Shown: piece after piece, positions 1-9,899 of the stretch
How the letters are laid out: each line of letters begins with the position of its first letter
Numbering within the stretch: the first letter of the stretch is position 1
From: DATGFK01 sp040007395
GTDB lineage: Bacteria; Chloroflexota; Anaerolineae; Aggregatilineales; UBA2796
Assembly: GCA_040007395.1 (NCBI GenBank)
Contig: JBDTVG010000098.1
Span: forward strand, 55,107 to 119,106
Length of the DNA stretch: 64,000 bases
Reading direction: 5' to 3'
Made by a program: the position numbers and the translations under genes
The notes under the pieces: generated by a model
What the model saw: the letters and a program-made list of their open reading frames with translations, nothing else
What the model was told of the DNA's origin: nothing
Database searches by the model: none

Positions 1-317
1 GCTAGTGCATCGACTAGTTCCAGCGCACCGGGCAAGGCGTGGATCTCATAGTTGCCGATGATGTTGCTCATGTGTCCGACCAAAACTGTGCTATAGTGGG
101 GCAGGGTTTCGGCGATCTGGGCTTCGGTGAACCCTTCGGGGGAGAGCAGTTCAACCAACGTGTAAAAGTCGGTTTTCCCACCAAAGGTGTAGTCCGCCAG
201 TTTGCCGGACGTGCCGAAGACCTCACGCATCGCCAGCTCAGTCGCCATTCGCCCGCTGCCCGCGCCGATCAGTAATGTGCCATCAATGTCTAGCAAGACC
301 AGTTTATTCGGTGCCAT
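1..317 (-). CDS. HAD-superfamily hydrolase, N-terminal part only
   Basis: The minus strand is open from an ATG at 315-317 to the window edge, so only the first 105 residues are visible. Residues 10-15 read DIDGTL, the HAD motif I; the first Asp is the nucleophile and the second the general acid in this family. The following helical stretch, with a G-rich loop after the motif, fits the start of a C1-type cap as in phosphoglycolate-phosphatase-like enzymes. The substrate cannot be told. The gene is divergent from the methyltransferase at 422, sharing about 100 bp of upstream DNA. The family call is firm; the specific function is unknown. Confidence 0.8.
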   Translation of the reverse strand, partial: MAPNKLVLLDIDGTLLIGAGSGRMATELAMREVFGTSGKLADYTFGGKTDFYTLVELLSPEGFTEAQIAETLPHYSTVLVGHMSNIIGNYEIHALPGALELVDAL

Positions 318-421
318 GAGTATATTATAATAGTCTTCAACTTGTTGAGTTGCCAATTTTGCCAAATTGGAACACTATAGGGACATAGTTGATTATACCA
401 TTCGGGTAAAAACGCAAAACC

Positions 422-1300
422 ATGATCAATTCACCCGGTACAGATCGCGACATCCTGATCCACAAAGCCTATGCCAACGACGAACTGTTGGCTGTACGCC
501 AGCGCACGCATGAACTCTACAGCATTCCAAAGGTAAATTTTACCGAGTGGGTGTTGGATCGAGTGGCGTGGCAGGGCAATGAAACCGTGCTGGATATTGG
601 CGCGGGGCCGGGGACGTACTTTTCGCTGGTCAAGGCGCGTATTCCGCACGGTGTGCTCATTGGTGGCGATCTCTCGCTAGGGATGGCTTACCGGGCGCTG
701 CAACACCCCGACGTTGACTTGGTACTCAATGCCGATGCTCAAATCCTGCCTTTTGCCGACAACACCTTCGATGTCGTGCTGGCTAACCACATGCTGTACC
801 ACCTGCCCAATCTGGATGCAGCCCTTGCCGATATTCAGCGTATCCTCAAACCCACCGGACGCTTGATCGCAGCGACTAACAGCCAATACAACCTGCCCGA
901 ATTCGATCAGTTATTCCGGCGTGCCTACGGGTTACTTGGCGCGGTAGGCCCAGATGTTGAGCCGATGCGCTCTACGGCGCACAACTTCCATCTTGAAGAC
1001 GGCGCGATGAAACTGTCGCATCATTTTTTCGCAGTAGCCCGTTACGATCTCCCCGGCGCTTTTGTCTTCCCCAGCGTGCAGCCTGCCCTCGACTATATTA
1101 ATAGCACACGCGCCCTCCGCGAACCCCAACTTCCGCGTCGCATCGCGTGGGATGATTTCATGAGCGTGATGTCCGATCAAATCCAACGGCTGATCAATCA
1201 CTTTGGCGAGCTAATGGTCAATAAGCTGTCCGGCGTGCTGATTGCCACTGATCGTGGCGACTTTGCTCAGGATTATGTGGAGCGTTTGGGGCGCGATTAA
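422..1300 (+). CDS. Class I SAM-dependent methyltransferase
   Basis: This is a 292-residue protein of the Methyltransf_11 type. SAM-binding motif I, VLDIGAGPGTY, lies near residues 56-66, an acidic end of the second strand (GGDLS) follows, and the post-I region LNADAQILPFADNTFDVVLANHML is seen around residues 100-125 in pieces typical of the family. The C-terminal 130 residues are less conserved and probably hold the acceptor site. The acceptor (small molecule, quinone or other) cannot be read from the sequence. No strong ribosome binding site precedes the ATG at 422, but the frame has no better start. It stands alone between the divergent HAD gene and the SBBP gene. Confidence 0.82.
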   Translation: MINSPGTDRDILIHKAYANDELLAVRQRTHELYSIPKVNFTEWVLDRVAWQGNETVLDIGAGPGTYFSLVKARIPHGVLIGGDLSLGMAYRALQHPDVDLVLNADAQILPFADNTFDVVLANHMLYHLPNLDAALADIQRILKPTGRLIAATNSQYNLPEFDQLFRRAYGLLGAVGPDVEPMRSTAHNFHLEDGAMKLSHHFFAVARYDLPGAFVFPSVQPALDYINSTRALREPQLPRRIAWDDFMSVMSDQIQRLINHFGELMVNKLSGVLIATDRGDFAQDYVERLGRD

Positions 1301-1418
1301 CGCCAGTCGCCCCGGTAGTGCAAATTCACAAATTCACTAGATCACCCTTTGCGATAGACGGTTGCCAATTGAACGCGGATTTTGCTATGCCATAGTGTGG
1401 TTCGATAGGAGAAGCTAG

Positions 1419-4202
1419 ATGATTAATCGGCACCGGGTACTTCAGCGTAGTCTATCGATTTTCATCCTCAGCGCGACATTGATCGTCAATGCCGCCCCCA
1501 CGCAAAGCCTTCAGGCCGCCCCACAAACAGCATCCACACCGAGTACAGCCACCACCAAATCGGCGCACGATGCTTACGGCAAGCTGCCAACCTCCTTTAT
1601 CGCCAACGCTGGACAGCTTGATCCAAGCGTGCGCTTCGAGGTACGAAGCAGCTCTGGACAGCTATTCTTCACGGCGCAAGGCGTCACGCTGGCGCTTGCG
1701 ACAGGATCGTATGTGCCCAAGTCAATGGATGATCCGCTGCAACATGCACTAAATGTTGACACCACACCGCAAACAAATGTTGCCGTGCGTGTCAATTTCG
1801 ATGGCTCGAATCCGAACGCGATACTCGGTGGGGCGGATCAGCAACCGGGGATCGCCAACTTCTTCATTGGCAACGATCCCGCGCAGTGGCATACCAATGT
1901 GCCGACCTTCGCGGGAGTGACGTATCGCGATCTCTATCCCGGTATCGACCTGACCTATAACGGGCATGGCGGTGTACTCAAAGGGACGTACACCGTTGCG
2001 CCCGGTGCCGATCCGTCGCTAATCCGCTGGCACTACGACGGCGCAACCGCGACTCGGCTCGACCCCACTAGCGGCGATCTGCTGATCGATGCGGCGAACG
2101 GTCTGACGTTAACCGAACAGGTGCCGGAAGTCTGGCAAACCGACGCAGACGGCGTGCAGCATCCGGTGATGGCTCACTATACTCTGGCGGCGGATGGTGC
2201 GGCGCAGTTCACGCTGGGCGCTTACGACTCCGCGCTGCCACTGGTCATCGATCCCGGACTAGTGTACTCGACCTATCTGGGCGGCAGCGGCTATGACGAG
2301 GGCGTGGCAATTGCGGTGGACGGCAGTGGTAGCGCCTATGTCACGGGCCACACCAACAGTGCCAATTTCCCGACGACCGTAGGCGCTTATCAAACCGCCC
2401 TTGGCAGCAGCGACGATGTGACCGTGACCAAGCTCAACGCGGCTGGCACAGGGTTGGTCTACAGTACCTATCTAGGCGGCAATGACTTTGAGCGTGGCTA
2501 TGGGATTGCAGTGGATAGCAACGGCAACGCCTATGTCACAGGCCAGACGGGTAGCACCAATTTCCCAGTCACAGTGGGTGCCTTCCAAACGGCCTTTGGC
2601 GGCACGGATGATGTGTTCGTGACCAAGCTCAACACGACTGGCACAGGGTTGGCCTACAGCACTTTACTGGGCGGCAGTGGCGATGATAGGGGTTACGGGA
2701 TTGCGGTGGATAGCAGTGGTAGCGCTTATGTTACGGGCTTCACCGATAGTGCGAGCTTCCCAACGACTCCAGGTGCCTTCCAAACAATTTTGGGCGGTGC
2801 TCCTAATGATGCGTTCGTCACTAAGTTCAACACGACTGGCACGGGGTTGACCTACAGTACTTTCGTGGGCGGTAGTGGCCTTGACGAGGGTTATGGAATT
2901 GCAGTAGACAGTAGTGGCAGTGCCTATGTCGCCGGACGGACATTCAGCACCAATTTCCCAACGACGGCAGGTGCCTTCCAACGTGCTTTTAGTGGCGGTG
3001 GCAACGATGCGATAGTGATCAAGCTCAATGCGGCGGGTACCGCGCTGGTCTACGGTACCTATCTCGGTAGCAGCGGCGATGACTGGGGTTTAGCCATCGC
3101 AGTGGATGGCAATGGCAGTGCCTATGTCACGGGTATCGCGGATACTCCCGACTTCCCAACGACAGTCGGTGCCTTCCAAACCACCTTAAAGGGCGGCGAC
3201 GATGCGTTCGTGACCAAGCTCAACCCAACTGCCACCACGTTAACCTATAGTACGCTCCTTGGCGGCACCAACAATGATGTGGGCAATGGGATCGCGCTGG
3301 ATAGCAGCGGTAACGCCTATATCACGGGCAACACTGACAGCGTGAATCTCCCAACGACAACGGGAACTTACCAAACGATGTATGGTGGTAGTAATGGCGA
3401 TGCGTTCATCACCAAACTCGACCTGATCCCATTGCCACTCAGCAGTCATCAGGACACAATCGGCATTTTCCGACCATCGACAGCAACATTTTATCTACGC
3501 AATACGAACACAACAGGCAGCGCCGACATTACAACGGCATTGGGTGTTTCTACCGATTTGCCCGTTGTGGGTGACTGGAACGGCGACGGAATCGATACGG
3601 TAGGCGTATATCGTCCGAGTACAGGCCAGTTCTATCTCAGGGATTCTAATTCTGCTGGCGCACCCATCGTCTATAGTTTCGCGTTGGGGATCAGCGGCGA
3701 TGTGCCGATGGCAGGCGATTGGGACGGCAACGGCAAAGATGGAGTCGGTGTGTTCCGACCCAGTAATGGCCTGATTTACCTCAAGAACGGCTTGACGACA
3801 GGTTTTGCCGACTTCCAGATGGTGCTTGGCGTACCGGGTGATGTGCCTGTGGCGGGCGACTGGAATTTTGATGGCAAGGCCAGTCCCGGTGTGTACCGTC
3901 CGAGCAGCGCCACGTTCTTCCTAACTGATCAGGTATGCAATTGCAGTGCAACGGGCAGCTATCAAGCGACATTGGGAGTCCCCGGCGATAGCCCATTCGC
4001 GGGCGACTGGGATAACGATGGTAAGGCAGGGATAGGCGTGTTCCGTCCCTCCAACGGACTAATCTATCTCAAGAATGCGCCCACAACGGGCTTTGCCGAT
4101 ATTCAGATCGTGTTCGGCATTGCCAACGACAAACCCGTCGCGGGACACTGGATCGCTAGCTCGCCTATCCCGCCGAAACTCGCGCCGACATTTGTTCCCT
4201 GA
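1419..4202 (+). CDS. Secreted SBBP-repeat protein with FG-GAP-like C-terminal module
   Basis: A 927-residue secreted protein. Residues 1-33 are a signal peptide. Residues about 50-285 form the conserved domain that usually precedes SBBP repeats (ANAGQ, FFIGNDPAQW, YPGIDL, LKGTY). Six SBBP repeats follow (about 285-670), each starting with a version of LVYSTYLGG and continuing with AVD..G.AYVTG and FPTT.GA.Q. Residues about 680-915 are FG-GAP-like blades (GVFRPS, GDWNGDG) with a CNC motif. The last nine residues are PKLAPTFVP. A ribosome binding site (GGAGA) sits upstream of the ATG. The SBBP family is extracellular, possibly adhesive or structural; its role is unknown. The paralogue at 4331 follows directly, and the C-terminal module recurs in the protein at 59520. 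Confidence 0.85.
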   Translation: MINRHRVLQRSLSIFILSATLIVNAAPTQSLQAAPQTASTPSTATTKSAHDAYGKLPTSFIANAGQLDPSVRFEVRSSSGQLFFTAQGVTLALATGSYVPKSMDDPLQHALNVDTTPQTNVAVRVNFDGSNPNAILGGADQQPGIANFFIGNDPAQWHTNVPTFAGVTYRDLYPGIDLTYNGHGGVLKGTYTVAPGADPSLIRWHYDGATATRLDPTSGDLLIDAANGLTLTEQVPEVWQTDADGVQHPVMAHYTLAADGAAQFTLGAYDSALPLVIDPGLVYSTYLGGSGYDEGVAIAVDGSGSAYVTGHTNSANFPTTVGAYQTALGSSDDVTVTKLNAAGTGLVYSTYLGGNDFERGYGIAVDSNGNAYVTGQTGSTNFPVTVGAFQTAFGGTDDVFVTKLNTTGTGLAYSTLLGGSGDDRGYGIAVDSSGSAYVTGFTDSASFPTTPGAFQTILGGAPNDAFVTKFNTTGTGLTYSTFVGGSGLDEGYGIAVDSSGSAYVAGRTFSTNFPTTAGAFQRAFSGGGNDAIVIKLNAAGTALVYGTYLGSSGDDWGLAIAVDGNGSAYVTGIADTPDFPTTVGAFQTTLKGGDDAFVTKLNPTATTLTYSTLLGGTNNDVGNGIALDSSGNAYITGNTDSVNLPTTTGTYQTMYGGSNGDAFITKLDLIPLPLSSHQDTIGIFRPSTATFYLRNTNTTGSADITTALGVSTDLPVVGDWNGDGIDTVGVYRPSTGQFYLRDSNSAGAPIVYSFALGISGDVPMAGDWDGNGKDGVGVFRPSNGLIYLKNGLTTGFADFQMVLGVPGDVPVAGDWNFDGKASPGVYRPSSATFFLTDQVCNCSATGSYQATLGVPGDSPFAGDWDNDGKAGIGVFRPSNGLIYLKNAPTTGFADIQIVFGIANDKPVAGHWIASSPIPPKLAPTFVP

Positions 4203-4330
4203 GGAATCCCCTCACTTTATTTCTGCCTCCTCGTTATTTAGTAGCGAGGAGGCAGCAGTGTCCTAAACCACCGCAAGCAAAAAGCGTATAATGAGGCTGT
4301 GATTTCAGCGCGTTTTGTATTGGAGGCTTG

Positions 4331-6784
4331 ATGATTAATCGGCAGTTATCCCACTTATTTCAACGCAGTTTACCGATTTTCACCCTCATCGCGACATTGA
4401 TCATCAATGGTGCACCACAGCAGCACATTCAGGCTGCTTCGCAATCACTATCTAGACCGAGTACAGCCATCACCAAATCGGCGCACGACGCTTACGGCAA
4501 ACTGCCAACCTCGTTCATCGCCAACGCTGGACAGCTTGATCCAAGCGTGCGCTTCGAGGTACGGAGCAACGCCGGACACCTGTTTTTCACCCCACAGGGA
4601 GTCACGCTGGCGCTCACAGCGAAATCGAATTCGCCCAAGCCGATGGATGATCGATCTGTCACACTGCGGCACACGCCACCGATTGACACCACACCGCAAA
4701 CAAATGTTGCCGTGCGTGTCAATTTCGATGGCTCGAATCCGAACGCGATACTCGGTGGCGCGGATCAGCAGCCGGGGATCGCCAACTTCTTCATCGGCAA
4801 CGATCCCGCGCAGTGGCATAGCAATGTACCCACCTTCGCAGGGGTTACTTACCACGATCTCTATCCCGGTATTGACCTGACCTATAACGGACATGGCGGC
4901 GTACTCAAAGGCACGTACACCGTCGCGCCCGGTATCGATCCATCGCTAATTCGCTGGCACTATGACGGCGCAACCGATACTCGGCTCGACCCGACCAGCG
5001 GCGATCTGTTGATCGAGGCGGCAAATGGTCTGATGCTGACTGAACAGGTGCCGGAAGTCTGGCAAACGGATACAAACGGCCTACAGCATCCAGTAGCGGC
5101 GCACTATACATTGGTGACGGATGGCACGGTGCAATTCACGTTAGGCGCTTACGATCCAGCGCTAGCATTGGTCATCGATCCGGGGTTGGTGTACTCGACC
5201 TATCTGGGCGGCATCGGCGATGACTTTGCCTATGGGATTGCGGTAGATAGCAGTGGTAATGCCTATGTCACAGGTCAGACTGCGAATGTTAGCTTCCCAA
5301 GAACAAACGGTGCTTTCCAAACGGTCGGTAGTTACGATTCGTTTGTGGTCAAGTTGACCGCCACAGGTACAAGACTAGTCTACAGCACCTACCTGAGCGG
5401 TGGTATGGCCTATGGGATTACAGTGGACGGCAGCGGGAGTGCCTATGTCACGGGCTTCACTTCGAGCACCGACTTCCCAACAACGGTGGGTGCTATCCAA
5501 ACGGTCTCCGGTGGCTATAACGATGGGTTTGTAATTAAGTTAAACGCAGCCGGCAGTCAGCTAGTTTACAGCACTTATCTGGGCGGTGGTGGCTATGATG
5601 AAGCTCGTGGAATTGCTGTTGATAGCAGCGGTAATAGTTATATTGTAGGTTTCACAAACGGCCCCGACTTCCCTACGACAAAAGGTGCTTACCAGACAGT
5701 CTTGGGAGGGAATTACGATGCGTTTATAGTAAAGCTGAACGACACAGGCAGCAGACTCACCTATAGTACTTACTTGGGTGGTATTGGTGGCATGGACTAC
5801 GGGGAGAAGATTGCGCTGGATAACGGTGACAACACCTATGTCATGGGAGTCACTTACGGCATCTCTGGTAACAATTTCCCAACGACTTCAGGTGCTTTCC
5901 AAACGCTTTCTCGCGATCCTATTGATGTATTTGTGGCAAAGTTAAACGCGACCGGTACTCGGCTAGTTTATAGCACTTACTTGGGTGGCAGCCAATGTGA
6001 TAAGGGTGGTGGGATTGCGGTGGATAGCAGCGGCAATGCTTATGTTACAGGTGGTACCCAAAGCTACGACTTCCCAACGACTTCAGGTGCCTTCCAAACA
6101 ACTTATAAAGGCGGGAGCATGTTCTTTGACGACGATGTGTTTGTGGTTAAGCTGAATCCAGCGGGTACTGGACTAATTTACAGTACTCTCATAGGCGATA
6201 TTGGCCACGAAGATGGTGGCGGGATTGTGGTGGACAACAACGGCAACGTCTATGTTACAGGCGGTACTCAAAGCGCTTACTTTCCGACAACGGCTGGAGC
6301 CTTTCAAACTATTTATGGTAGCGGGTACGAGTCCTTTGATGATGATGCATTCGTAATCAAACTGAACACAACTGGTACTAGGCTAATCTATAGCACTTTT
6401 GTGGGTGGTAGTGGGATTGAAAATGGTAGTGGGATTGCATTGGACAACAGCGGCAACGTTTATGTTACGGGCTTCACAAGTAGTCCCAACTTCCCTACGA
6501 CGAAAGGTGCTTACCAGACGGGCTTGAGAGGTGGTTACGATTCGTTTATCACCAAACTTGATTTGACGCCCAACATCCATGACGCTATCGACATTTTTCG
6601 ACCTTCCCCAACATTCTATCTACACAATTCAAACCCTACCGGAAGCGCTGACATCACGACTACATCGGGCATTTTCGCTGCTATACCTATGACAGCAAAT
6701 AGAATAGCGACAACGCCAGTATGGGCAACTGGAACACCAATGGTGGTGCCGGGATCAGGATGTACTAGGACTCCTGTTAGCTGA
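4331..6784 (+). CDS. Paralogous secreted SBBP-repeat protein with damaged C-terminus
   Basis: An 817-residue paralogue of the preceding gene. The signal peptide and N-terminal domain match closely, then seven SBBP repeats follow. I place the start at the ATG at 4331, because GGAGG at 4322-4326 is well spaced for it and too close to the in-frame TTG at 4328. A TATAAT-like box lies at 4287-4292. After the last SBBP repeat one FG-GAP-like blade begins (IFRPSPTFYL), but the reading then decays into unrelated sequence and stops at 6784. The normal tail survives out of frame at 6804-6911. The gene is therefore a C-terminally disrupted version; the secreted SBBP part may still be made. Confidence 0.8.
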   Translation: MINRQLSHLFQRSLPIFTLIATLIINGAPQQHIQAASQSLSRPSTAITKSAHDAYGKLPTSFIANAGQLDPSVRFEVRSNAGHLFFTPQGVTLALTAKSNSPKPMDDRSVTLRHTPPIDTTPQTNVAVRVNFDGSNPNAILGGADQQPGIANFFIGNDPAQWHSNVPTFAGVTYHDLYPGIDLTYNGHGGVLKGTYTVAPGIDPSLIRWHYDGATDTRLDPTSGDLLIEAANGLMLTEQVPEVWQTDTNGLQHPVAAHYTLVTDGTVQFTLGAYDPALALVIDPGLVYSTYLGGIGDDFAYGIAVDSSGNAYVTGQTANVSFPRTNGAFQTVGSYDSFVVKLTATGTRLVYSTYLSGGMAYGITVDGSGSAYVTGFTSSTDFPTTVGAIQTVSGGYNDGFVIKLNAAGSQLVYSTYLGGGGYDEARGIAVDSSGNSYIVGFTNGPDFPTTKGAYQTVLGGNYDAFIVKLNDTGSRLTYSTYLGGIGGMDYGEKIALDNGDNTYVMGVTYGISGNNFPTTSGAFQTLSRDPIDVFVAKLNATGTRLVYSTYLGGSQCDKGGGIAVDSSGNAYVTGGTQSYDFPTTSGAFQTTYKGGSMFFDDDVFVVKLNPAGTGLIYSTLIGDIGHEDGGGIVVDNNGNVYVTGGTQSAYFPTTAGAFQTIYGSGYESFDDDAFVIKLNTTGTRLIYSTFVGGSGIENGSGIALDNSGNVYVTGFTSSPNFPTTKGAYQTGLRGGYDSFITKLDLTPNIHDAIDIFRPSPTFYLHNSNPTGSADITTTSGIFAAIPMTANRIATTPVWATGTPMVVPGSGCTRTPVS

Positions 6785-6803
6785 TCTGTCTAAGGAACGC
6801 TAT

Positions 6804-6911
6804 GCCGACATTCAGATCGTGTTCGGCATTGCCAACGACAAACCCGTCGCGGGACACTGGATCGCTAGCTCGCCTATCCCGCCGAAACTCGCGCCGACAT
6901 TTGTTCCCTAG
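6804..6911 (+). pseudogene. Out-of-frame remnant of the SBBP/FG-GAP C-terminal tail
   Basis: These 108 bases match 4095-4202, the end of the first SBBP gene, with about three differences by eye, two of them in the stop codon. Read in frame they give the last 35 residues of that protein, ending in PKLAPTFVP. The frame differs from that of the 4331 gene, and a stop at 6784 separates them, so the segment is not translated as part of that gene. Its near identity contrasts with the diverged SBBP repeats upstream, which suggests deletion or recent recombination between paralogues. Confidence 0.75.
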
Positions 6912-7651
6912 CCTCGAAGCGTGTCGCCGTCGTCTTCGCGGTCAAAGGCGGAAGGCGGCAGCGGTTCCGTTACCGTATCTGGTGTATCCATCACAGGTGG
7001 TTCGGGCAGTTGGATGTTGTTGTCGACGATTTCGAGAGCCACGATCTTGTGAATGGTCGGCAAATAATAGATCGTGATCAGTGCGCCGGGTTGGATCTCC
7101 TGATACTGTTCGCGGGTCAGGCGAAACCGCTGATTGTTGACAACGAGGCGGTACGTGCCATTGCCGCCATAGCTCAACCGCAGGCTGTTGGTCGGTGTGC
7201 TACCGCCTGTCGATGTCGAGGTGAGAGGCGGTTCCACCCCTGACCGACGCGAAAATTGCCGAAAATTACCGCTTGCTGGTTGGCGATTATCCAGCGGCGG
7301 CGTAAAATCAAACATACCGTAGGCCATGTGCGCGATGCCCGTTTGGGTGGCGCACACCCCCGGCAAGATCGCGACTTCGGCGGCACCAACCGTCACCGCT
7401 AAGATCAAGGCCGCTGGAACGATTAGGCACAGCAGGAAGATAGGCAGTTCACCGGAACTCGGACGCGACGAGATGAGGGCGAAAATGCCCAGCGTACCGA
7501 GGACACCGAGAACGATCAAAGCAACCTGTTGTGCGCCATGCCGCAGTAGTGCCGCCTGTGTAGCCGACAGCTTGCCCTGTCGATTCTCTTTGAGATCGTC
7601 GGGCGTAAAGGAAAAGGCTTTTTCGAGTGGGGTTTGTTTCTGTACATCCAT
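6908..7651 (-). CDS. Hypothetical membrane protein, two transmembrane segments
   Basis: A 247-residue protein that I do not recognise. Residues about 40-63 and 70-95 are two hydrophobic helices separated by a short polar loop. A Ser/Thr/Gly-rich stretch (about 135-155) leads to a compact C-terminal domain with alternating hydrophobic residues (YRLVVNNQRFRLT, GALITIYYLPTIHKIVALE) that looks like a small beta barrel. The topology suggests a membrane anchor with a soluble domain. The stop codon shares the CTAG with the convergent SBBP remnant. It is divergent from the acyl-CoA dehydrogenase, with about 50 bp between starts. Function is unknown. Confidence 0.7.
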   Translation of the reverse strand: MDVQKQTPLEKAFSFTPDDLKENRQGKLSATQAALLRHGAQQVALIVLGVLGTLGIFALISSRPSSGELPIFLLCLIVPAALILAVTVGAAEVAILPGVCATQTGIAHMAYGMFDFTPPLDNRQPASGNFRQFSRRSGVEPPLTSTSTGGSTPTNSLRLSYGGNGTYRLVVNNQRFRLTREQYQEIQPGALITIYYLPTIHKIVALEIVDNNIQLPEPPVMDTPDTVTEPLPPSAFDREDDGDTLRG

Positions 7652-7702
7652 AAGCTCAGAGTGTAATCAGCTAAATAGTGATCTGCAAGAGGAGTTAATG
7701 TT

Positions 7703-8956
7703 ATGCCAATCAATTTTGAAATTCCCGAACGCATTACTACAGAAACGCAGATGCTTAAAGCCGTTGCGGAAAACATCATGCGGCCTATTTCTCGCGAGAT
7801 GGACGAAAACGAGCATGACCGTCCGTGGCCTTTTATCAATATGATGTGGCCTGTCATGCGCGATACGCAGGCTCGCCAACTCGAAAAACTCAAGGACTCG
7901 GTGGGCAGCGATAAGCCCAAACGCGAAGGCCCCGGCATCACGAATTTGCGAATGATCTGCACGGTGGAGCAGTTATCATGGGGCGACGTGGGGATCTACC
8001 TGTGTATGCCTGCGGCGGCGTTGGGCGGCTACGCCATTGAAGCGATAGGTACGCCTGAGCAAAAGCTCAAGTTTTTACAGCGCTTTGCCGAGGGCGATAC
8101 CCCGGTGTGGGGTGCGATGGCGATGACCGAACCGGGGGCAGGGTCGGATACCTCAGCCATTCAGACTACCGCTCGACTCGACCCGGCGACGAATGAATGG
8201 GTACTCAACGGCGAGAAAATCTTCTGTACCAGCGGCAAACTGGCGCTCGAAGATTCAAAAGGATTAGTGGTCGTGTGGGCTACGTTGGATCGTAGTGCGG
8301 GGCGGGCGGCGATGCGCTCGTTTATCGTTGAGGCAGGTACCCCCGGTGTACGGATCGGCAAAGTTGAGAAGAAGCACGGCATCAAGGCCAGCGATACCGC
8401 GAGCCTTGTCCTCGACAATGCGCGAGTCCCGTTCGAGAACATCCTCGGCGATCCCGAAGTGCGCCAGAAAGGCGAGGGCTTTAAGGGAGCGATGGCAACC
8501 TTCGACGCATCGCGCCCAATGGTCGCCGCTTCCGCGATTGGTGTGGGTCGCGCCGCCGTTGAGTTTGTCAAGGAGCAGCTACTGGAAGAAGGAATCGATA
8601 TTCCTTATGGCGTACCGAAAGGCAAGCTCACCGCCATTCAGCGCGATGTGATCGAAATGGAAGCACAGATCAAGGCGGCGTGGCTGTTAACGCTGCGTGC
8701 CGCGTCGATGTTGGATCATGGCATCCACAACAGTCTCGAAGCGTCGATGTGCAAGGCCAAAGCGGGCAAAGCGGTCACACTGGTCACACAGAAAGCCGTT
8801 GAACTGCTGGGGACACAAGGTTACAGCCGAGACTGGCTGATCGAAAAGTGGATGCGTGACGGCAAGATCAACGATATTTATGAAGGAACCGGACAGATCA
8901 ACCTGTTGATCATCGCCCGCCGCATTTTGGGGTATAGCAGCAAGGAACTATCGTAA
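7703..8956 (+). CDS. Acyl-CoA dehydrogenase
   Basis: A 417-residue flavoenzyme that oxidises acyl-CoA to trans-2-enoyl-CoA and passes electrons to ETF. The middle domain carries AMTEPGAGSD, the FAD-contacting motif, around residues 140-149. The C-terminal helical domain has TQKAVELLGTQGYS and IYEGTGQI; the Glu of the latter is the catalytic base in medium-chain members. All three ACAD domains are present and the length is normal, with a slightly long N-terminus. GAGGAG precedes the ATG. No ETF or other beta-oxidation gene is near, so chain length and pathway (fatty acid or branched-chain amino acid) remain open. The next gene, trmI, follows after 42 bp and may be cotranscribed. Confidence 0.92.
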   Translation: MPINFEIPERITTETQMLKAVAENIMRPISREMDENEHDRPWPFINMMWPVMRDTQARQLEKLKDSVGSDKPKREGPGITNLRMICTVEQLSWGDVGIYLCMPAAALGGYAIEAIGTPEQKLKFLQRFAEGDTPVWGAMAMTEPGAGSDTSAIQTTARLDPATNEWVLNGEKIFCTSGKLALEDSKGLVVVWATLDRSAGRAAMRSFIVEAGTPGVRIGKVEKKHGIKASDTASLVLDNARVPFENILGDPEVRQKGEGFKGAMATFDASRPMVAASAIGVGRAAVEFVKEQLLEEGIDIPYGVPKGKLTAIQRDVIEMEAQIKAAWLLTLRAASMLDHGIHNSLEASMCKAKAGKAVTLVTQKAVELLGTQGYSRDWLIEKWMRDGKINDIYEGTGQINLLIIARRILGYSSKELS

Positions 8957-8998
8957 ATACAAAATGAAATTCACAAAAGAATACAGTTCGGAAATGGG

Positions 8999-9859
8999 AT
9001 GATCGATACCATTAATACGATTGAGACAGTTGAGCCGCGTCGGGCGCAGTATGGCGATACGGTGCTGCTCGTCAGTAAAGATCGCAAACAGTATGTCCGT
9101 ACCCTTACCCCCGGCGGCGATCTGACGACCCATCTGGGTAAGATCTTGTACGATGACTTGAACGGGCAGGCTTACGGGAGTGCAATTCGTACTCACCTCA
9201 ACAACTTATTTTACCTACTGATTCCGCAAATGGCGGATCTGATCGCCCACGCCCGCCACGAAACCGCCATTGTCCAGCCTAAAGACCTCGGTTACATCGC
9301 GCTCAAGCTTGGTGTGCGACCCGGTATACGAGTTGTTGAGGCCGGAACGGGCAGCGGTGCGTTAACGTTGGTCTTGGCTTCGTTGGTGGGTGATGAGGGA
9401 CACGTTTACAGCTACGAACGCAAGGCAGCGCTGTTTGAGGTCGCGTTGAAAAATCTAAAACGCGCTTCGGTTGCCCATCGGGTCAGCTTTACGGTGCGCG
9501 ATATTACCGAAGGCTTCGATCAAACCGGGGCTGATGCGCTGTTTTTGGATGTGCCGACTCCTTGGGATTATCTGGTGCAAGCACGGGCGGCGTTGGTTGG
9601 TGGTGGCATTTTCGGCGCGATTGTGCCAACGATCAATCAGTTGATCGAACTGGTCAATGCGCTGTATGCAGGGGCGTGGTTCATGATCGAAGTGGAGGAA
9701 TTGCTGCTGCGAAGCTATAAAGTCACAGCGGCGCGTATCCGACCCGATGATGAGATGGTTGGGCATACGGGCTATCTGGTATTTGCCCGCGCTGTGAACT
9801 TGGCGTTAGCGAAAGTAGGAAATGATGAACCCATTGAGGCTGGACTTGATAGATTCTAA
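8999..9859 (+). CDS. trmI: tRNA (adenine-N1)-methyltransferase, TrmI family
   Basis: A 286-residue protein of the TrmI/GCD14 family, which makes 1-methyladenosine at position 58 of the tRNA T-loop. An N-terminal beta-rich domain (about 1-90) is followed by a Rossmann methyltransferase domain with motif I EAGTGSGALT near residues 112-121 and YSYERK at the end of the second strand. The C-terminal RPDDEMVGHTGYL matches the family signature RP...MVGHTG. The length is slightly above the usual 250-280. The N-terminal start fits the family. It probably shares a transcript with the acyl-CoA dehydrogenase 42 bp upstream. Confidence 0.88.
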   Translation: MIDTINTIETVEPRRAQYGDTVLLVSKDRKQYVRTLTPGGDLTTHLGKILYDDLNGQAYGSAIRTHLNNLFYLLIPQMADLIAHARHETAIVQPKDLGYIALKLGVRPGIRVVEAGTGSGALTLVLASLVGDEGHVYSYERKAALFEVALKNLKRASVAHRVSFTVRDITEGFDQTGADALFLDVPTPWDYLVQARAALVGGGIFGAIVPTINQLIELVNALYAGAWFMIEVEELLLRSYKVTAARIRPDDEMVGHTGYLVFARAVNLALAKVGNDEPIEAGLDRF

Positions 9860-9899
9860 GACTTTATATACGACAAGCAGGTAATACAAGGAAATCAAC

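Noticed and set aside
2270..3420. Repeated motifs that might be taken for a DNA repeat array
   Set aside because: They are diverged SBBP protein repeats in one frame; there are no identical repeats with unique spacers, so not CRISPR.
6681..6804. Programmed frameshift joining the second SBBP gene to its tail
   Set aside because: No slippery site is seen, several stops intervene and more than 180 residues of the FG-GAP module are missing, so deletion or decay explains it better.
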